From positions 253,548 through 317,547 of the forward strand of contig NZ_LNYR01000034.1 of the NCBI RefSeq assembly GCF_001467955.1: a stretch of DNA of 64,000 bases, written 5' to 3'. The notes below the pieces were generated by a model. It made no database searches and was not told where the DNA came from. It was given only the letters and a program-made list of their open reading frames with translations. Below are positions 17,914 to 29,952 of the stretch, piece after piece. A program made the position numbers and the translations under genes. How positions within the stretch are numbered: position 1 is the first letter of the stretch; each line of letters starts with the position of its first letter. This DNA is from Legionella quateirensis (GTDB taxonomy: Bacteria; Pseudomonadota; Gammaproteobacteria; Legionellales; Legionellaceae).

Positions 17914-18906
17914 ATGTCGAAGAAACGAGTGAGAGTCGCGGTAACAGGCGCAGCAGGGCAAATAGGTTATGCGCTATTGTTTCGGATTGCGTCAGGCCAA
18001 ATGTTTGGAGCTGACACTGAAGTAGAATTGAATCTTTTGGAACTTGAGCCTGCTCTTCCCTCACTGGAAGGCGTTGCTATGGAACTGGATGATTGCGCCT
18101 TCCCATTATTAAAACGTATTGTCTGTACCGCTGATATGAATACGGCAATGGATGGCATTAACTGGGCATTATTAGTTGGTTCAGTACCACGTAAACAAGG
18201 TATGGAGCGTTCTGATTTATTACAGATTAATGGCGGTATATTTACCAAGCAGGGTCAGGCAATTAATGATTACGCCAGCGATGACGTCAGAGTCTTTGTT
18301 GTTGGTAATCCGTGTAATACTAATTGTTTGATTGCCATGCATCATGCAAAAGACATTCCCAATGATCGGTTTTATGCAATGACCACCCTTGATGAATTAA
18401 GAGCAAGAACTCAATTGGCTAAAAAGGCTGGTGTTGACATCACGGATGTAACTCAAATGACAATTTGGGGTAACCATTCTTCAACTCAATATCCTGATTT
18501 TTATAATGCTAAAATTAATGGCGTTTCAGCAGCCAAAGTGATCACGGATGAATCCTGGTTGAAAGATACTTTTGTGTCAACTGTTCAACAACGAGGCGCC
18601 GCGGTAATTAAAGCACGTGGTTCTTCTTCTGCTGCCTCAGCTGCCAATGCTATTATTACTGGCGTTAATCATTTAGTAACGGATACTCCTGCAGGTGAAT
18701 CGTTCTCTATGTCCCGTCGATCTCAAGGAGAATATGGCGTTGATGAAGGTTTGATCTTCTCTGTTCCATGCCGACGTGAGAAAGGTGAGTTAATTGTAAT
18801 TGATAATTTACATTTAAATGAGTTTGGTCAAGAGAAGTTTAACATCACTCTAAATGAGTTGAGACAAGAACGCGATACAGTTAAAGATCTGGGATTGCTG
18901 GATTAG
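17914..18906 (+). CDS. mdh: Malate dehydrogenase
   Basis: A 330-residue NAD-dependent malate dehydrogenase of the cytosolic-like bacterial type. Visible are the Rossmann [17 protein letters not shown], the [17 protein letters not shown] loop with substrate arginine, [13 protein letters not shown], the [11 protein letters not shown] segment and the catalytic histidine in [13 protein letters not shown]. It converts malate to oxaloacetate in the TCA cycle. It follows nudE by one base. The stop codon TAG is the first three bases of a MITE, so the element was inserted exactly at the end of the gene; length is normal for the family. Confidence 0.97.
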   Translation: MSKKRVRVAVTGAAGQIGYALLFRIASGQMFGADTEVELNLLELEPALPSLEGVAMELDDCAFPLLKRIVCTADMNTAMDGINWALLVGSVPRKQGMERSDLLQINGGIFTKQGQAINDYASDDVRVFVVGNPCNTNCLIAMHHAKDIPNDRFYAMTTLDELRARTQLAKKAGVDITDVTQMTIWGNHSSTQYPDFYNAKINGVSAAKVITDESWLKDTFVSTVQQRGAAVIKARGSSSAASAANAIITGVNHLVTDTPAGESFSMSRRSQGEYGVDEGLIFSVPCRREKGELIVIDNLHLNEFGQEKFNITLNELRQERDTVKDLGLLD

Positions 18907-19067
18907 GGGCTGTTGACATTTTCGATTTCGACGTCCCGCGACTTGTTCGCGGGATCCAGTTCGATCTTGATGAATACATTATGTTTGATAATGATACTCG
19001 ATCTCTGGATCCCGCGAACAAGTCGCGGGACGTTGGAAATAAATAGATGAATTGTCAACACACTCTA
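18904..19067. mobile_element. TA-bounded palindromic MITE, copy 1 (164 bp)
   Basis: Terminal inverted repeats TAGGGGCTGTTGACA and the complement of TGTCAACACACTCTA bound the element, with TA at both outer ends. Inside, CGTCCCGCGACTTGTTCGCG and its inverse copy make the whole element nearly palindromic. No ORF. TA ends suggest mobilisation by an IS630/mariner-type transposase. The first three bases serve as the mdh stop codon. Confidence 0.75.
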
Positions 19068-19128
19068 GAACATTTAGATTTATTTCACCTGGAATCCATG
19101 TTCCAGGTTTTATCCCCTCAGTTTTATA

Positions 19129-19156
19129 CGTCATCCCCGCTTTCGCGAGGATGACG
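19129..19156. repeat. Short palindromic repeat (cgtcatcc / ggatgacg)
   Basis: CGTCATCCCCGCTTTCGCGA followed by GGATGACG forms an almost perfect hairpin. A related ccccgctttcgcgaggatg occurs near 50,980. A smaller palindrome CCTGGAATCCATGTTCCAGG lies at 19088-19107. These are dispersed REP-like sequences. Together with the MITE they fill the 337-base gap after mdh, which has no gene. Confidence 0.6.
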
Positions 19157-19243
19157 ATCTTATAAAATGTGCTAATTAAGACTAAGCAATATGACTTTTT
19201 TATAAAGTGAGGTTCTTTCAAGCATTATCCTTGGGATCCCGAT

Positions 19244-20095
19244 TTAAAAACCGGGTTTAAGTGACTCTGATTCAACCATAGTGGGTACTGACGGTTTTCT
19301 TTCATGACGATTAGCGTATTCTTCACTTTGATAGATTTGAAAAAATATAGAATTATCCAATATGGGTTTGGCTGTACCGTTACGTAATAGGGTTGAAACC
19401 GATCGACCATTGGATAAGATGTCATTGATTTTATGTACTAATAACTCCACCTGTTCAAAAGGTTCCTTTTGTTTATGTACCATGTTGGGCGAATGATGAA
19501 TTATTGCTTTTGCTAACTGTTCGTCTGTTAAATACAGAATGAGTCGAGATTGAGATATTTTAATAAAGTTTTTTTCGGAATTCATAATCAAATCAAATAG
19601 AAATTCCGGGTGTTTTTTTAAGTGTTCATTCAATTTCTGACTAAATCCATGCCTGTCGCGATTGTCCAACATGGCCTGGGTCAATTCATTATGATCCAGT
19701 TTGGCATTCGGTTTTCCTGTTTTTGCAGTTAGCCAGACGATCAAGTTATCTTCAGCTCGTGAATGGTTCAGAGCGCTGAATTGAAATTTTGAAGATACTT
19801 TCGGATGCGACAAAACGATATTCCAATCTATAGAGGGCATATGATGAAGTTTAGCCATCGCGTCCATGGATTTTCTGATGGCATCAAAATTAACCCTCCA
19901 TTTTTCAATATTAGGAAGAGCTTCTCTAATTGCTCGCAGTAAACTGATGAATGTATTTTTTGCATTAGGATTATAGTGTTCTGTTGCTTCTTTTAGTTGT
20001 TGAACAGCTGGATAGCTGTACTTCCCATTTCTCATTGCTTCTAAATGAAATACAGATTGTAAGGATTTTAGCAATGCGGAGAATGGGTCTTCCAT
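19244..20095 (-). CDS. mavF: MavF-like Dot/Icm effector candidate
   Basis: A 283-residue soluble, helical protein without signal peptide or recognisable catalytic motif. I prefer ATG 20095 (MEDPFSALLKSL) because AAGGA lies about nine bases upstream; the frame stays open to 20155. The name rests on synteny: the gene beside mdh in L. pneumophila is, as I recall, the effector gene mavF (lpg2351). The C-terminus (RHERKPSVPTMVESESLKPGF) is polar and contains glutamates and small residues as in Dot/Icm translocation signals. Its host target is not apparent. Confidence 0.6.
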   Translation of the reverse strand: MEDPFSALLKSLQSVFHLEAMRNGKYSYPAVQQLKEATEHYNPNAKNTFISLLRAIREALPNIEKWRVNFDAIRKSMDAMAKLHHMPSIDWNIVLSHPKVSSKFQFSALNHSRAEDNLIVWLTAKTGKPNAKLDHNELTQAMLDNRDRHGFSQKLNEHLKKHPEFLFDLIMNSEKNFIKISQSRLILYLTDEQLAKAIIHHSPNMVHKQKEPFEQVELLVHKINDILSNGRSVSTLLRNGTAKPILDNSIFFQIYQSEEYANRHERKPSVPTMVESESLKPGF

Positions 20096-20295
20096 ACATA
20101 ATGTTCCTTTATAGGCCCTTCTATAAAAGTAGTTTATAAAAGTCATAAAAGCCAAATTTTTTACACAATGAAGTTAAAATTATACTTATAATCAACAAAA
20201 TCTATTGTAATAATAAAAACAATCAATTTTATTTATTTTTTGATTTCACCTAAATTAATGGTGTGAGTTAGATTAATTTACCGAGGAGTATTTTT

Positions 20296-20835
20296 ATGAT
20301 TACCGTAGGCAATAAATTTCCAATTTTTCAAATTAAATCAACCGTCAGTAATGATTTGAATAATGCGTTTCAAGTTATTACTAATGAAACGTATCAGGGT
20401 AAATGGTTAGTAGTATTTTTCTGGCCTAAAGATTTTACTTTTGTTTGCCCTACTGAAATCGCTGAATTTGGTAAATTGTATTCTGAGTTTGCTGATCGGG
20501 ATGCTCAAGTGCTTGGAGGCAGTACAGATAGTGAATTTGTACATTTGGCATGGAGAAATCAGCATCCGGATTTAAATCATTTACCATTTCCAATGCTGGC
20601 TGATGTAAAACGGGAGTTGTGTAGTCAATTAGGAATTTTAGATGAGCAGGAAGGTGTCGCCCAACGAGCTACTTTTATTGTTGATCCTCAAGGAATTACC
20701 CGTTTTGTAATGGTTACCGATTTAAATGTAGGACGCAATCCAGCTGAAGTGTTACGAGTTCTAGATGCCTTACAAACAGATGAACTCTGTCCATGCAATT
20801 GGAAAAAAGGTGAAGAAACCATCCATTTAAAATAA
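20296..20835 (+). CDS. ahpC: Alkyl hydroperoxide reductase peroxiredoxin (AhpC2)
   Basis: A 179-residue 2-Cys peroxiredoxin. The peroxidatic cysteine is C51 in FTFVCPTEIAEF; resolving cysteines lie near the C-terminus (ELCPCNWKKG, C165 and C167). It reduces peroxides in the cytoplasm. The start has a strong GAGGAG upstream. The next gene, 21 bases on, is AhpD, which in such pairs supplies electrons in place of AhpF. L. pneumophila has a known ahpC2-ahpD pair of this form beside sodC. Confidence 0.93.
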   Translation: MITVGNKFPIFQIKSTVSNDLNNAFQVITNETYQGKWLVVFFWPKDFTFVCPTEIAEFGKLYSEFADRDAQVLGGSTDSEFVHLAWRNQHPDLNHLPFPMLADVKRELCSQLGILDEQEGVAQRATFIVDPQGITRFVMVTDLNVGRNPAEVLRVLDALQTDELCPCNWKKGEETIHLK

Positions 20836-20856
20836 ATACACACAGAGGTATGCACC

Positions 20857-21372
20857 ATGATTGAGAATATTAAAAACTTTTTACCAGAAATTGCTAAAGA
20901 CATTCGCTTAAATCTAGGCAAGGTTCTGGATGTTTCCTTAAACGATGGATTGAGTAAACAACAGGTTTTAGGATCTGCTCTGGCTGTTGCCTATTCGTTG
21001 GGCGATAAAGAATTAATTACAGAAATCAAGGAGGAAATTGATGATGAACAGGTGATTAATGCCTCACAATTGGCAGCAAGTTTAATGGCAATGACCAATA
21101 TTTATTATCGATTTGTTCATTTAACAGAAAATCCTGAAGTGGAACATATTCCTGCCGGGTTGAGGATGCAGGGTATGATGAATCCAGGCGTTGACAGAGT
21201 TACTTTTGAAACCTTGTCTTTGGCTGTTTCTTCACTTAATGGATGTGGTACTTGTATCAGTTCCCATGCCCATCAATTAAAGGAACACGGATTTTCAGCC
21301 GCAGCCATAGCTCGTGTAGGCAGAATAAGCGCTGTAATTCATGCGGTCTATGTAAGTAAACGATTTCAATAG
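20857..21372 (+). CDS. ahpD: AhpD, alkylhydroperoxidase / AhpC reductant
   Basis: A 171-residue all-helical protein of the carboxymuconolactone decarboxylase/AhpD family. The redox centre NGCGTCISSHAHQ puts cysteines at 130 and 133 and histidine at 137, the same numbering I recall for mycobacterial AhpD. It regenerates AhpC through a thiol relay. Co-transcribed with ahpC (21-base gap, AGAGG upstream of the start). Converges on sodC. Confidence 0.93.
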   Translation: MIENIKNFLPEIAKDIRLNLGKVLDVSLNDGLSKQQVLGSALAVAYSLGDKELITEIKEEIDDEQVINASQLAASLMAMTNIYYRFVHLTENPEVEHIPAGLRMQGMMNPGVDRVTFETLSLAVSSLNGCGTCISSHAHQLKEHGFSAAAIARVGRISAVIHAVYVSKRFQ

Positions 21373-21408
21373 TTGGTGATTTTTAGAAGACTTCGATTAA
21401 CGACAAGG

Positions 21409-21428
21409 TGCGGGTATAAAAACCCGCA
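21409..21428. terminator. Hairpin between convergent ahpD and sodC
   Basis: TGCGGGT and ACCCGCA form a 7-bp stem with a six-base AT loop, 16 bases before the sodC stop. It may end transcripts from both sides; T-tracts are weak. Confidence 0.45.
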
Positions 21429-21444
21429 ACCGAATAAGAGAGTG

Positions 21445-21933
21445 TTACTTAATTACACCACAGGCTATTCGAGCTCCACCACCACCTAATGGGGGAGTAT
21501 CTGTATAATTGTCACCATCGGCATGAATCATAGCAGTTAAACCCTTTAAATCATTTAATTTTAATCGAGGAGCAAGAGTAGGGGTGTTGGCTATCCCTTC
21601 TTCGGATACATAAAGTACCGGCAGATCACCCAGATGTCCGTTACCGTAAGGACCCTGATGGCTATTGGTATTGGCGGGATCATAATGACCACCTGAATTC
21701 ATACCGTCAGCACCGCAATCAGCATGTTGGTGCAAATGAAAGCCATGCAGTCCAGGAGTGAGTCCTGTCAGATTTGGCTTAATCAACAGACCAAAGGGTG
21801 TTTCGGTAAATACTACCGATCCAACGGCGTGCTGATTGACTCCAGTTGTATTGATTGTAGCCGACATTTCTGCTGCATGGGCTGCATTGAAGCTGAGAAG
21901 TGAGGCAATAATTAGAGTAGAACATTTTGTCAT
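21445..21933 (-). CDS. sodC: Periplasmic Cu,Zn superoxide dismutase
   Basis: A 162-residue precursor. The signal peptide [20 protein letters not shown] is cleaved after AHA. Copper ligands are in [11 protein letters not shown], zinc ligands in [23 protein letters not shown], and the C-terminal [12 protein letters not shown] carries the electrostatic-loop arginine and second disulfide cysteine. It dismutates superoxide in the periplasm. ATG 21933 has AGGGA nine bases upstream; an upstream extension would spoil the signal peptide. Beside the ahpC-ahpD genes it forms a small antioxidant cluster. Confidence 0.95.
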   Translation of the reverse strand: MTKCSTLIIASLLSFNAAHAAEMSATINTTGVNQHAVGSVVFTETPFGLLIKPNLTGLTPGLHGFHLHQHADCGADGMNSGGHYDPANTNSHQGPYGNGHLGDLPVLYVSEEGIANTPTLAPRLKLNDLKGLTAMIHADGDNYTDTPPLGGGGARIACGVIK

Positions 21934-21994
21934 ATTTTTTATCCCTAGTGTGATGTTCGTGTCATAAGTATTACTCAAGATAAAGATTTATACC

Positions 21995-22337
21995 ACAGGT
22001 CTTACGAAAAACACCCAATCACTTATTCAAAAGGAATTCGGGAGACGTCATCTCGAACGCAGTGGGAGAGCGCCTGAAATGGGTATGGTGCCTGCTTTTG
22101 GAGATCCTTCACTTCGTTCAGGATGACGTAACAAGATTTAAGTAAAACATTCGTCATCCCGAGTGAAACGAGGGATCTCCTGATTGTGGCAACTAGACAG
22201 TTATTCTACCACCTTGAAGGAGATCCTTCACTTCGTTCAGGATGACGAAATTTCATAGAATGACGAAATTTCAGAGGCAATTGAGACGATACACCGATAC
22301 TTTTTGCCTCGACCTTGAGGTTTTTCGTAAGTCTTGT
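21995..22337. mobile_element. 343-bp MITE-like element with 18-bp terminal inverted repeats
   Basis: The left end ACAGGTCTTACGAAAAAC matches the reverse complement of the right end (ACAAGACTTACGAAAAAC) at 16 of 18 positions. The interior carries several copies of the dispersed repeat cgtcatc..gagggatctcc / ggagatccttcacttcgttc in both directions (22043-22260). No ORF. It occupies most of the gap between sodC and the FadH-like gene; the remaining 140 bases contain a TATAAT at 22423-22428 that could be the promoter of the next gene. Confidence 0.6.
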
Positions 22338-22468
22338 ATCAACCAGAAAACTCTAAAGTAAATTCATTGTTTTCTGCATAATTTCTCATTAAATTCATCT
22401 CTTTGTAAAAAAGTGGTTGCTGTATAATAAGCAGGGTTTATACTTTCTATTTTGATGTCTTTAACTAG

Positions 22469-25416
<2,948 letters not shown>

Positions 25417-25625
25417 CTAAGCTCCAACGACGTATTTTAAATGCACTACAGAACTTCCTGGTGAATTAAAGCTGGCGTTCTGTTTCTTGTCCGTGAGCTG
25501 TGCTTACTGTTTGTTCTAATTTGAATCATTGTTGACAGAAAAAAACCTATATTTTTAAAAGCAAAAGGGCTGCTTTTTAAGAGAATATAAATAAATATAG
25601 TGCATCATCCTGTTTATTTTGTTAT

Positions 25626-25631
25626 TATACT
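25626..25631 (+). promoter_or_regulatory. Possible -10 box of deaD
   Basis: TATACT lies 60 bases before the deaD start, within the 274-base AT-rich leader region. The same string ttatactgagcaattt occurs upstream of bioC at 41685-41700. No consensus -35 is visible. Confidence 0.3.
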
Positions 25632-25690
25632 GAGCAATTTTTATATTACTTAACCTTTTCAGGTTTACGCTTTACTATATCAGGAACACT

Positions 25691-27451
25691 ATGACTCAAG
25701 AAATTACCAATTTCTCTGCTTTTAATTTTTCAGATGCTTTAAATAAAGCACTAGAGGATATGAAGTTTACAACTCCTTCTCCTATTCAAGCACAAACTAT
25801 TCCGTTGTTATTGCAAGGGCGCGATGCTATTGCTTTAGCTCAAACAGGTACTGGTAAAACTGCTGCCTTTGCTTTACCGATACTTCAGAATTTATCACCT
25901 ACCATACAGGGGACGCAGGCTTTAATTATTGCTCCTACTCGTGAGTTAGCTATTCAGGTTGCTGAGCAATTTGAACTATTAAGTAAACATCAACGTGGCA
26001 CTACTATTGCTGTATTGTGTGGTGGCCAGGAGTATGGTCGTCAATTAAAACAATTACGTGGTGGCGCACAGGTTGTGGTCGGAACCCCGGGCCGTATACT
26101 GGATCATATAGACAAAGGTACTCTACCTTTGGACAATTTACGTACTTTTATTCTGGATGAAGCAGATGAAATGTTGCGTATGGGTTTTATTGAAGATGTT
26201 GAAACGATTCTGGCGAAGTTACCTGAGAAAAAACAAATCGCATTGTTTTCAGCGACTATGCCACATCGCATTCGCCAAATCGCCAATACCTATTTAACTG
26301 ATCCGGCTTCAATCGAAATTCGAATGGAAACAGCTACAGTAAAAAGTATCGAACAGCGATTTCTGTTTGCTTCAGGTCATCAGAAACCTGATGCCTTGGT
26401 TCGTGTTTTGGAAGTTGAAGATTATCAGGGTGTTATCGTATTTGTTCGTACCAAAAGCAGCACAGAAGAAGTTGCAGAGTTATTGCAACAGCAAGGACTG
26501 CGGGCAATGGCTATACATGGTGATATAACCCAGGCATTGCGTGAACGCATTATTTCTCAATTTAAACAAGGTGCTATTGATATTTTGGTTGCTACTGATG
26601 TCGCGGCACGTGGTTTGGATGTAGAGCGTGTAACACATGTTATTAATTATGATTTGCCTCACGATAATGAAACGTACGTGCATCGAATTGGCAGAACAGG
26701 AAGGGCAGGTCGTTCTGGAGTAACTATACTGTTTGTGACTCCTAAAGAATCACGTTTAATCAGCAGTATTGAGCGACATACGCGTCAACGTATAGAAAAA
26801 GTCAATGTACCTAATGATCATATGATTCAAGTGGCCAGACAACAGCGCTTTATGGCAAATATAACAGAGCGTCTGGAACATGCAAATCTACCATCCTATA
26901 AGCGTATCGTTGAAGAATACATTAAGGAAAATGAAGTATCAGCAGTAGATGTCGCAGCAACCCTCGCATTATTGCTGCATAAAGATTTGCCCTGGAAAAA
27001 AGAATTGGCCTTACCTAAATCTCCTCGACCAGCTAAAGAGGGTCGTGTCAGCCGAAATGGTGATGGTCGCTCAGAGCGTACGTCACGTTTTGGTGAAGAC
27101 AGAAAGGGATTTGGAGGCGACCGTAAAAGCTTTGGCGGTGATAAAAAAGCTTTTGGCGGTGAACGAAAAAACTTTGGTGATGATCGCAAAAAATTTAATG
27201 ATGAATCAACAGCCCAGGATTTGTTCCGAATAGATGTGGGTAAAGTTCATGGCGTAAAGCCCGGGAATATTGTCGGGGCTATTGCTAATGAAGCCGGTTT
27301 ACAAAGTCGATATATTACCGGTCTTAAAATTCATGAGGATCATTCTACTGTTCGACTTCCTAAAGGCATGTCTAAGGAAGTAGTTCGAGATCTTACTAAA
27401 GCATGGGTTTGTGGTCGACAACTGAATCTAACCTTAATCGGTAGTGCTTGA
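25691..27451 (+). CDS. deaD: ATP-dependent DEAD-box RNA helicase (DeaD/CsdA type)
   Basis: A 586-residue RNA helicase. All motifs are present in order: Q-motif FTTPSPIQAQ, AQTGTGKT, PTRELA, GG, TPGR, DEAD, SAT, then ATDVAARGLD and HRIGRTGRAGR. Residues 470-505 hold a Gly/Arg/Lys/Asp repeat (FGGDRK, FGGDKK, FGGERK, FGDDRK), and the last 75 residues form a DbpA-type RNA-binding domain (VGKVHGVKPGNIVGAIANEAG). It probably acts in ribosome assembly and mRNA turnover at low temperature. The long untranslated leader fits cold-shock control, which is inference. Confidence 0.95.
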   Translation: MTQEITNFSAFNFSDALNKALEDMKFTTPSPIQAQTIPLLLQGRDAIALAQTGTGKTAAFALPILQNLSPTIQGTQALIIAPTRELAIQVAEQFELLSKHQRGTTIAVLCGGQEYGRQLKQLRGGAQVVVGTPGRILDHIDKGTLPLDNLRTFILDEADEMLRMGFIEDVETILAKLPEKKQIALFSATMPHRIRQIANTYLTDPASIEIRMETATVKSIEQRFLFASGHQKPDALVRVLEVEDYQGVIVFVRTKSSTEEVAELLQQQGLRAMAIHGDITQALRERIISQFKQGAIDILVATDVAARGLDVERVTHVINYDLPHDNETYVHRIGRTGRAGRSGVTILFVTPKESRLISSIERHTRQRIEKVNVPNDHMIQVARQQRFMANITERLEHANLPSYKRIVEEYIKENEVSAVDVAATLALLLHKDLPWKKELALPKSPRPAKEGRVSRNGDGRSERTSRFGEDRKGFGGDRKSFGGDKKAFGGERKNFGDDRKKFNDESTAQDLFRIDVGKVHGVKPGNIVGAIANEAGLQSRYITGLKIHEDHSTVRLPKGMSKEVVRDLTKAWVCGRQLNLTLIGSA

Positions 27452-27474
27452 ATAGACAGGTAGCAGCGACAAAT

Positions 27475-27855
27475 GTCATCCCGAATGCGATGAGGGATCT
27501 CCTGAAGGTGGTGCAGTGCCTGCATTTGGACTTCACTGCGTTCAGGAGCTGAGGTATCCCCTCATAATTCTAGTGAGGATAATTAGTTACTATTCAGTAT
27601 AAACGTTCGTCTTTGCGAACGTAGTGAAGCAATCCAGAACACAGTTCCAATAAGGCTCCGATGTGGATTGCTTCGCTTTGCTCGCAAAGACGGGTATTCA
27701 TAGGATCATTGAGGCTTAAATAACTACATTTTCGGTGTTATTAATTTTGAAGGGATACCTCAGTTCAGGATAACGTCATAACTGAGGGATCTCCTGAACA
27801 TGGTGCAGTGCTTGCCTTTGCATATCATTCACTACCTCCAAGATGACGAAATTGT
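27475..27855. repeat. Dispersed gtcatcccga-type repeat interrupted by another element
   Basis: The outer repeat begins GTCATCCCGAATGCGATGAG followed by GGATCTCC at 27475 and resumes after the insertion with TTCAGGATAACGTCAT and further GGGATCTCC/GATGACG motifs to about 27855. It belongs to the same family as sequences inside the 21,995-22,337 element. It fills the 519-base gap between deaD and the next gene; no ORF of quality. Confidence 0.55.
27549..27763. mobile_element. Nested 215-bp miniature element with target-site duplication
   Basis: Terminal inverted repeats CTGAGGTATCCC and GGGATACCTCAG bound the element. The flanking 7 bases TTCAGGA occur on both sides (27541-27547, 27764-27770) where the uninterrupted outer repeat has one copy, which identifies a target duplication. 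Inside lies a palindrome of the CGTCTTTGCGAACG...CGCAAAGACG type (27608-27693), the same family as the 42.6-kb tandem array. Confidence 0.75.
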
Positions 27856-27970
27856 GAAGAGACAAAATCTGGTTGTAACTCTCTAATCTATAATAATAAA
27901 TGTTCCAGTTTTGATTTATCCTTTCAGTCCTGTTTTTAAAAAATCCAATGTAATGATGTGAGTTGAAGTA

Positions 27971-29860
27971 ATGGGTGTTACAGTACACGAAGCGCATGAT
28001 TTTTCTGTGGCAGATGATGGTTCAACATCGATGTCGTATGCAAAAATAAATCAGTTATATCCTGATTTGGTAATTATCAAGGACGGTCATTACAAAACAC
28101 AAATTGGAGGTGTATCCAGACCTTGGACACTGTTTAATTCCGCAGATCCTTCTCAGCCTCCAAAAATCAAAGATTCAATATCTTTTGCCAATGTTTATAA
28201 TGAATACGGTGCAAGCAGTGATTTTGTTGAGTCGCCATGGAAAATTCATCTGAGTATACACCCTGATGATCTGGGTAAAGCATGGGATATCATTTATGCC
28301 TTCTTGTCTTCGCGTGGAGTTCCCATTTTTAAAACGACACGATTGGCTGTTTCACGAGTATTATATAATCAAATGCATCAGGTAACTGCTGAGTTTTTGG
28401 AGAAGCGCAATCTGGCGGTAGAGGATAAAAATCAGTCACTTCAGGATATTGTTCGCGTGTATCATGGGATGCAGATTACCATTTATATAGAGCTTGGAAA
28501 AGAGAGTTCTTATAATGCCCTTCTACAAGAAATCGAGCCTCTTTTATATAAGGCAGGAATAACTCCTGGTATTATTGATAAAAGCGACCGGGCAATAGGT
28601 ATATACAGTTCAGTGAGAAATGTGGGTAAAGGTTATACGTCACATGAAAAGGTTTCTGGATATAAAGCAGCCGAAGAGAGAGACATTTTTAAAGCAATTA
28701 AATACAAACTGAAAGACGTTCACATCAATTGGAATACTCTGGATTACAAAAGGCACATTTTAAAAGCTCAAATGACGTTGCAACAAGTAGTTGATGCCAG
28801 AAGAAAGTATGAAATGGCACTATTCAATAAATCTGAGTTCATACAGGCTTGTGATGTAGCAACCGAGTATTTTGAGCGTTGGCATCAATTGATTAAACGA
28901 GCGCCAGATGCAGCGGAACTTTCGATCAAGAATCAGGGCTTGATGGAGCAATTTAAAAAATGGATCTCTGATGGTCAATACCTGATCCCTTCGATTAGAA
29001 AGGAAAAAATCAGGAAAATCAAAGAGGCAGAGGACATACTCCAAGCCACTTCTGAATCATCCAATCTTAATGATATTCCTCCGCAGAGGATTCAACGACA
29101 GTTTGCCCGCAAGAATTTATTGGGCACTTTACCAGCTGATTTTATCAAAAAACATTCGGGTATCTTGTCTGTTCCGAATGAGAAAAAAGGTGATACAGCG
29201 AGCATCATCAGAACATTGTCTGAACATAGAAGAGAGGCTTTTGCTCATTTGAAGTCATTTACTGTCCCTCAGAAGAAAAGAACCCTTGTTTTACACGAGA
29301 GTGAAATTTTACCTGTTTCTAAAGTTAAACCTGAAACCGGTAGGAAATTGTTCACGGGACAAAAATCTGCAGCTACCACTTCATCAGTACACCAAAGTCA
29401 GGATTTGCAGCATACAAGAACGAGGTTGATTTCCAATCTGGGGTTTTTTGAACACTATTTCTGGTTGGGGGGATTAAGTGGCGCCACTCTAGGATTGGTA
29501 GGGGGAGCAAGCTTCATTTTGTTCTGTTTTCCGCTGACTCTGGAGCTGGCGCTGATGGTTGTAGCACTTGTAACTGTCTTGACTGGAATAGGTTTTCTTA
29601 CCGGTAACTTTATTGATATGTCATTTTTGGGGCAGACTACTCAAGCGAAAGAGAACTTGCAGGCTTCTGAATCTTCTGCTGCATTTTTATCTCCCGCGCG
29701 CTTGTCTCCTGTACCGGAATTTCGTCGAGTGGCCTCAGCTCCTGTAGCGAAGAGCGAACAGGAACGTTCTATACCTTGGAATGTTGGATTGCAAAAGGAG
29801 ACGGTGAGTACATCATCTGATAAAGATGAACTAATTGTAAATAATAGGGCTAATTTATAA
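27971..29860 (+). CDS. Candidate effector with OspF/SpvC-like phosphothreonine-lyase motifs and membrane hairpin
   Basis: A 629-residue protein. Residues about 88-220 show the residue pattern of type III effectors OspF, SpvC and HopAI1: K91 and H93 in WKIHLSI, K121 in IFKTT, R162 with RVYHGMQITIYI (R-V-x2-G-x-Q-x-T-x-Y-I), and R216 in YSSVRNVG. Those enzymes remove phosphate from MAP kinases by beta-elimination. The middle is helical and charged; residues about 497-550 form two hydrophobic helices separated by a short turn, and the last 70 residues are polar. No signal peptide, as expected for a Dot/Icm substrate. The ATG at 27971 has only a weak GAAG upstream. Location: between deaD and plaA, a region with effector genes. 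Function is inferred from the motif match. Confidence 0.6.
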   Translation: MGVTVHEAHDFSVADDGSTSMSYAKINQLYPDLVIIKDGHYKTQIGGVSRPWTLFNSADPSQPPKIKDSISFANVYNEYGASSDFVESPWKIHLSIHPDDLGKAWDIIYAFLSSRGVPIFKTTRLAVSRVLYNQMHQVTAEFLEKRNLAVEDKNQSLQDIVRVYHGMQITIYIELGKESSYNALLQEIEPLLYKAGITPGIIDKSDRAIGIYSSVRNVGKGYTSHEKVSGYKAAEERDIFKAIKYKLKDVHINWNTLDYKRHILKAQMTLQQVVDARRKYEMALFNKSEFIQACDVATEYFERWHQLIKRAPDAAELSIKNQGLMEQFKKWISDGQYLIPSIRKEKIRKIKEAEDILQATSESSNLNDIPPQRIQRQFARKNLLGTLPADFIKKHSGILSVPNEKKGDTASIIRTLSEHRREAFAHLKSFTVPQKKRTLVLHESEILPVSKVKPETGRKLFTGQKSAATTSSVHQSQDLQHTRTRLISNLGFFEHYFWLGGLSGATLGLVGGASFILFCFPLTLELALMVVALVTVLTGIGFLTGNFIDMSFLGQTTQAKENLQASESSAAFLSPARLSPVPEFRRVASAPVAKSEQERSIPWNVGLQKETVSTSSDKDELIVNNRANL

Positions 29861-29952
29861 TATAAAAATACATTTTAGCTTGCCTTTAATCTGTATCGAA
29901 TTTAATATCCCCGACCTGAAAAATAACATCAATACTCAGTTGAGGACATAAC

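Noticed and set aside
18979..19221. An 80-codon reverse ORF after mdh
   Set aside because: It is made of MITE and REP-like repeat sequence and has no ribosome binding site.
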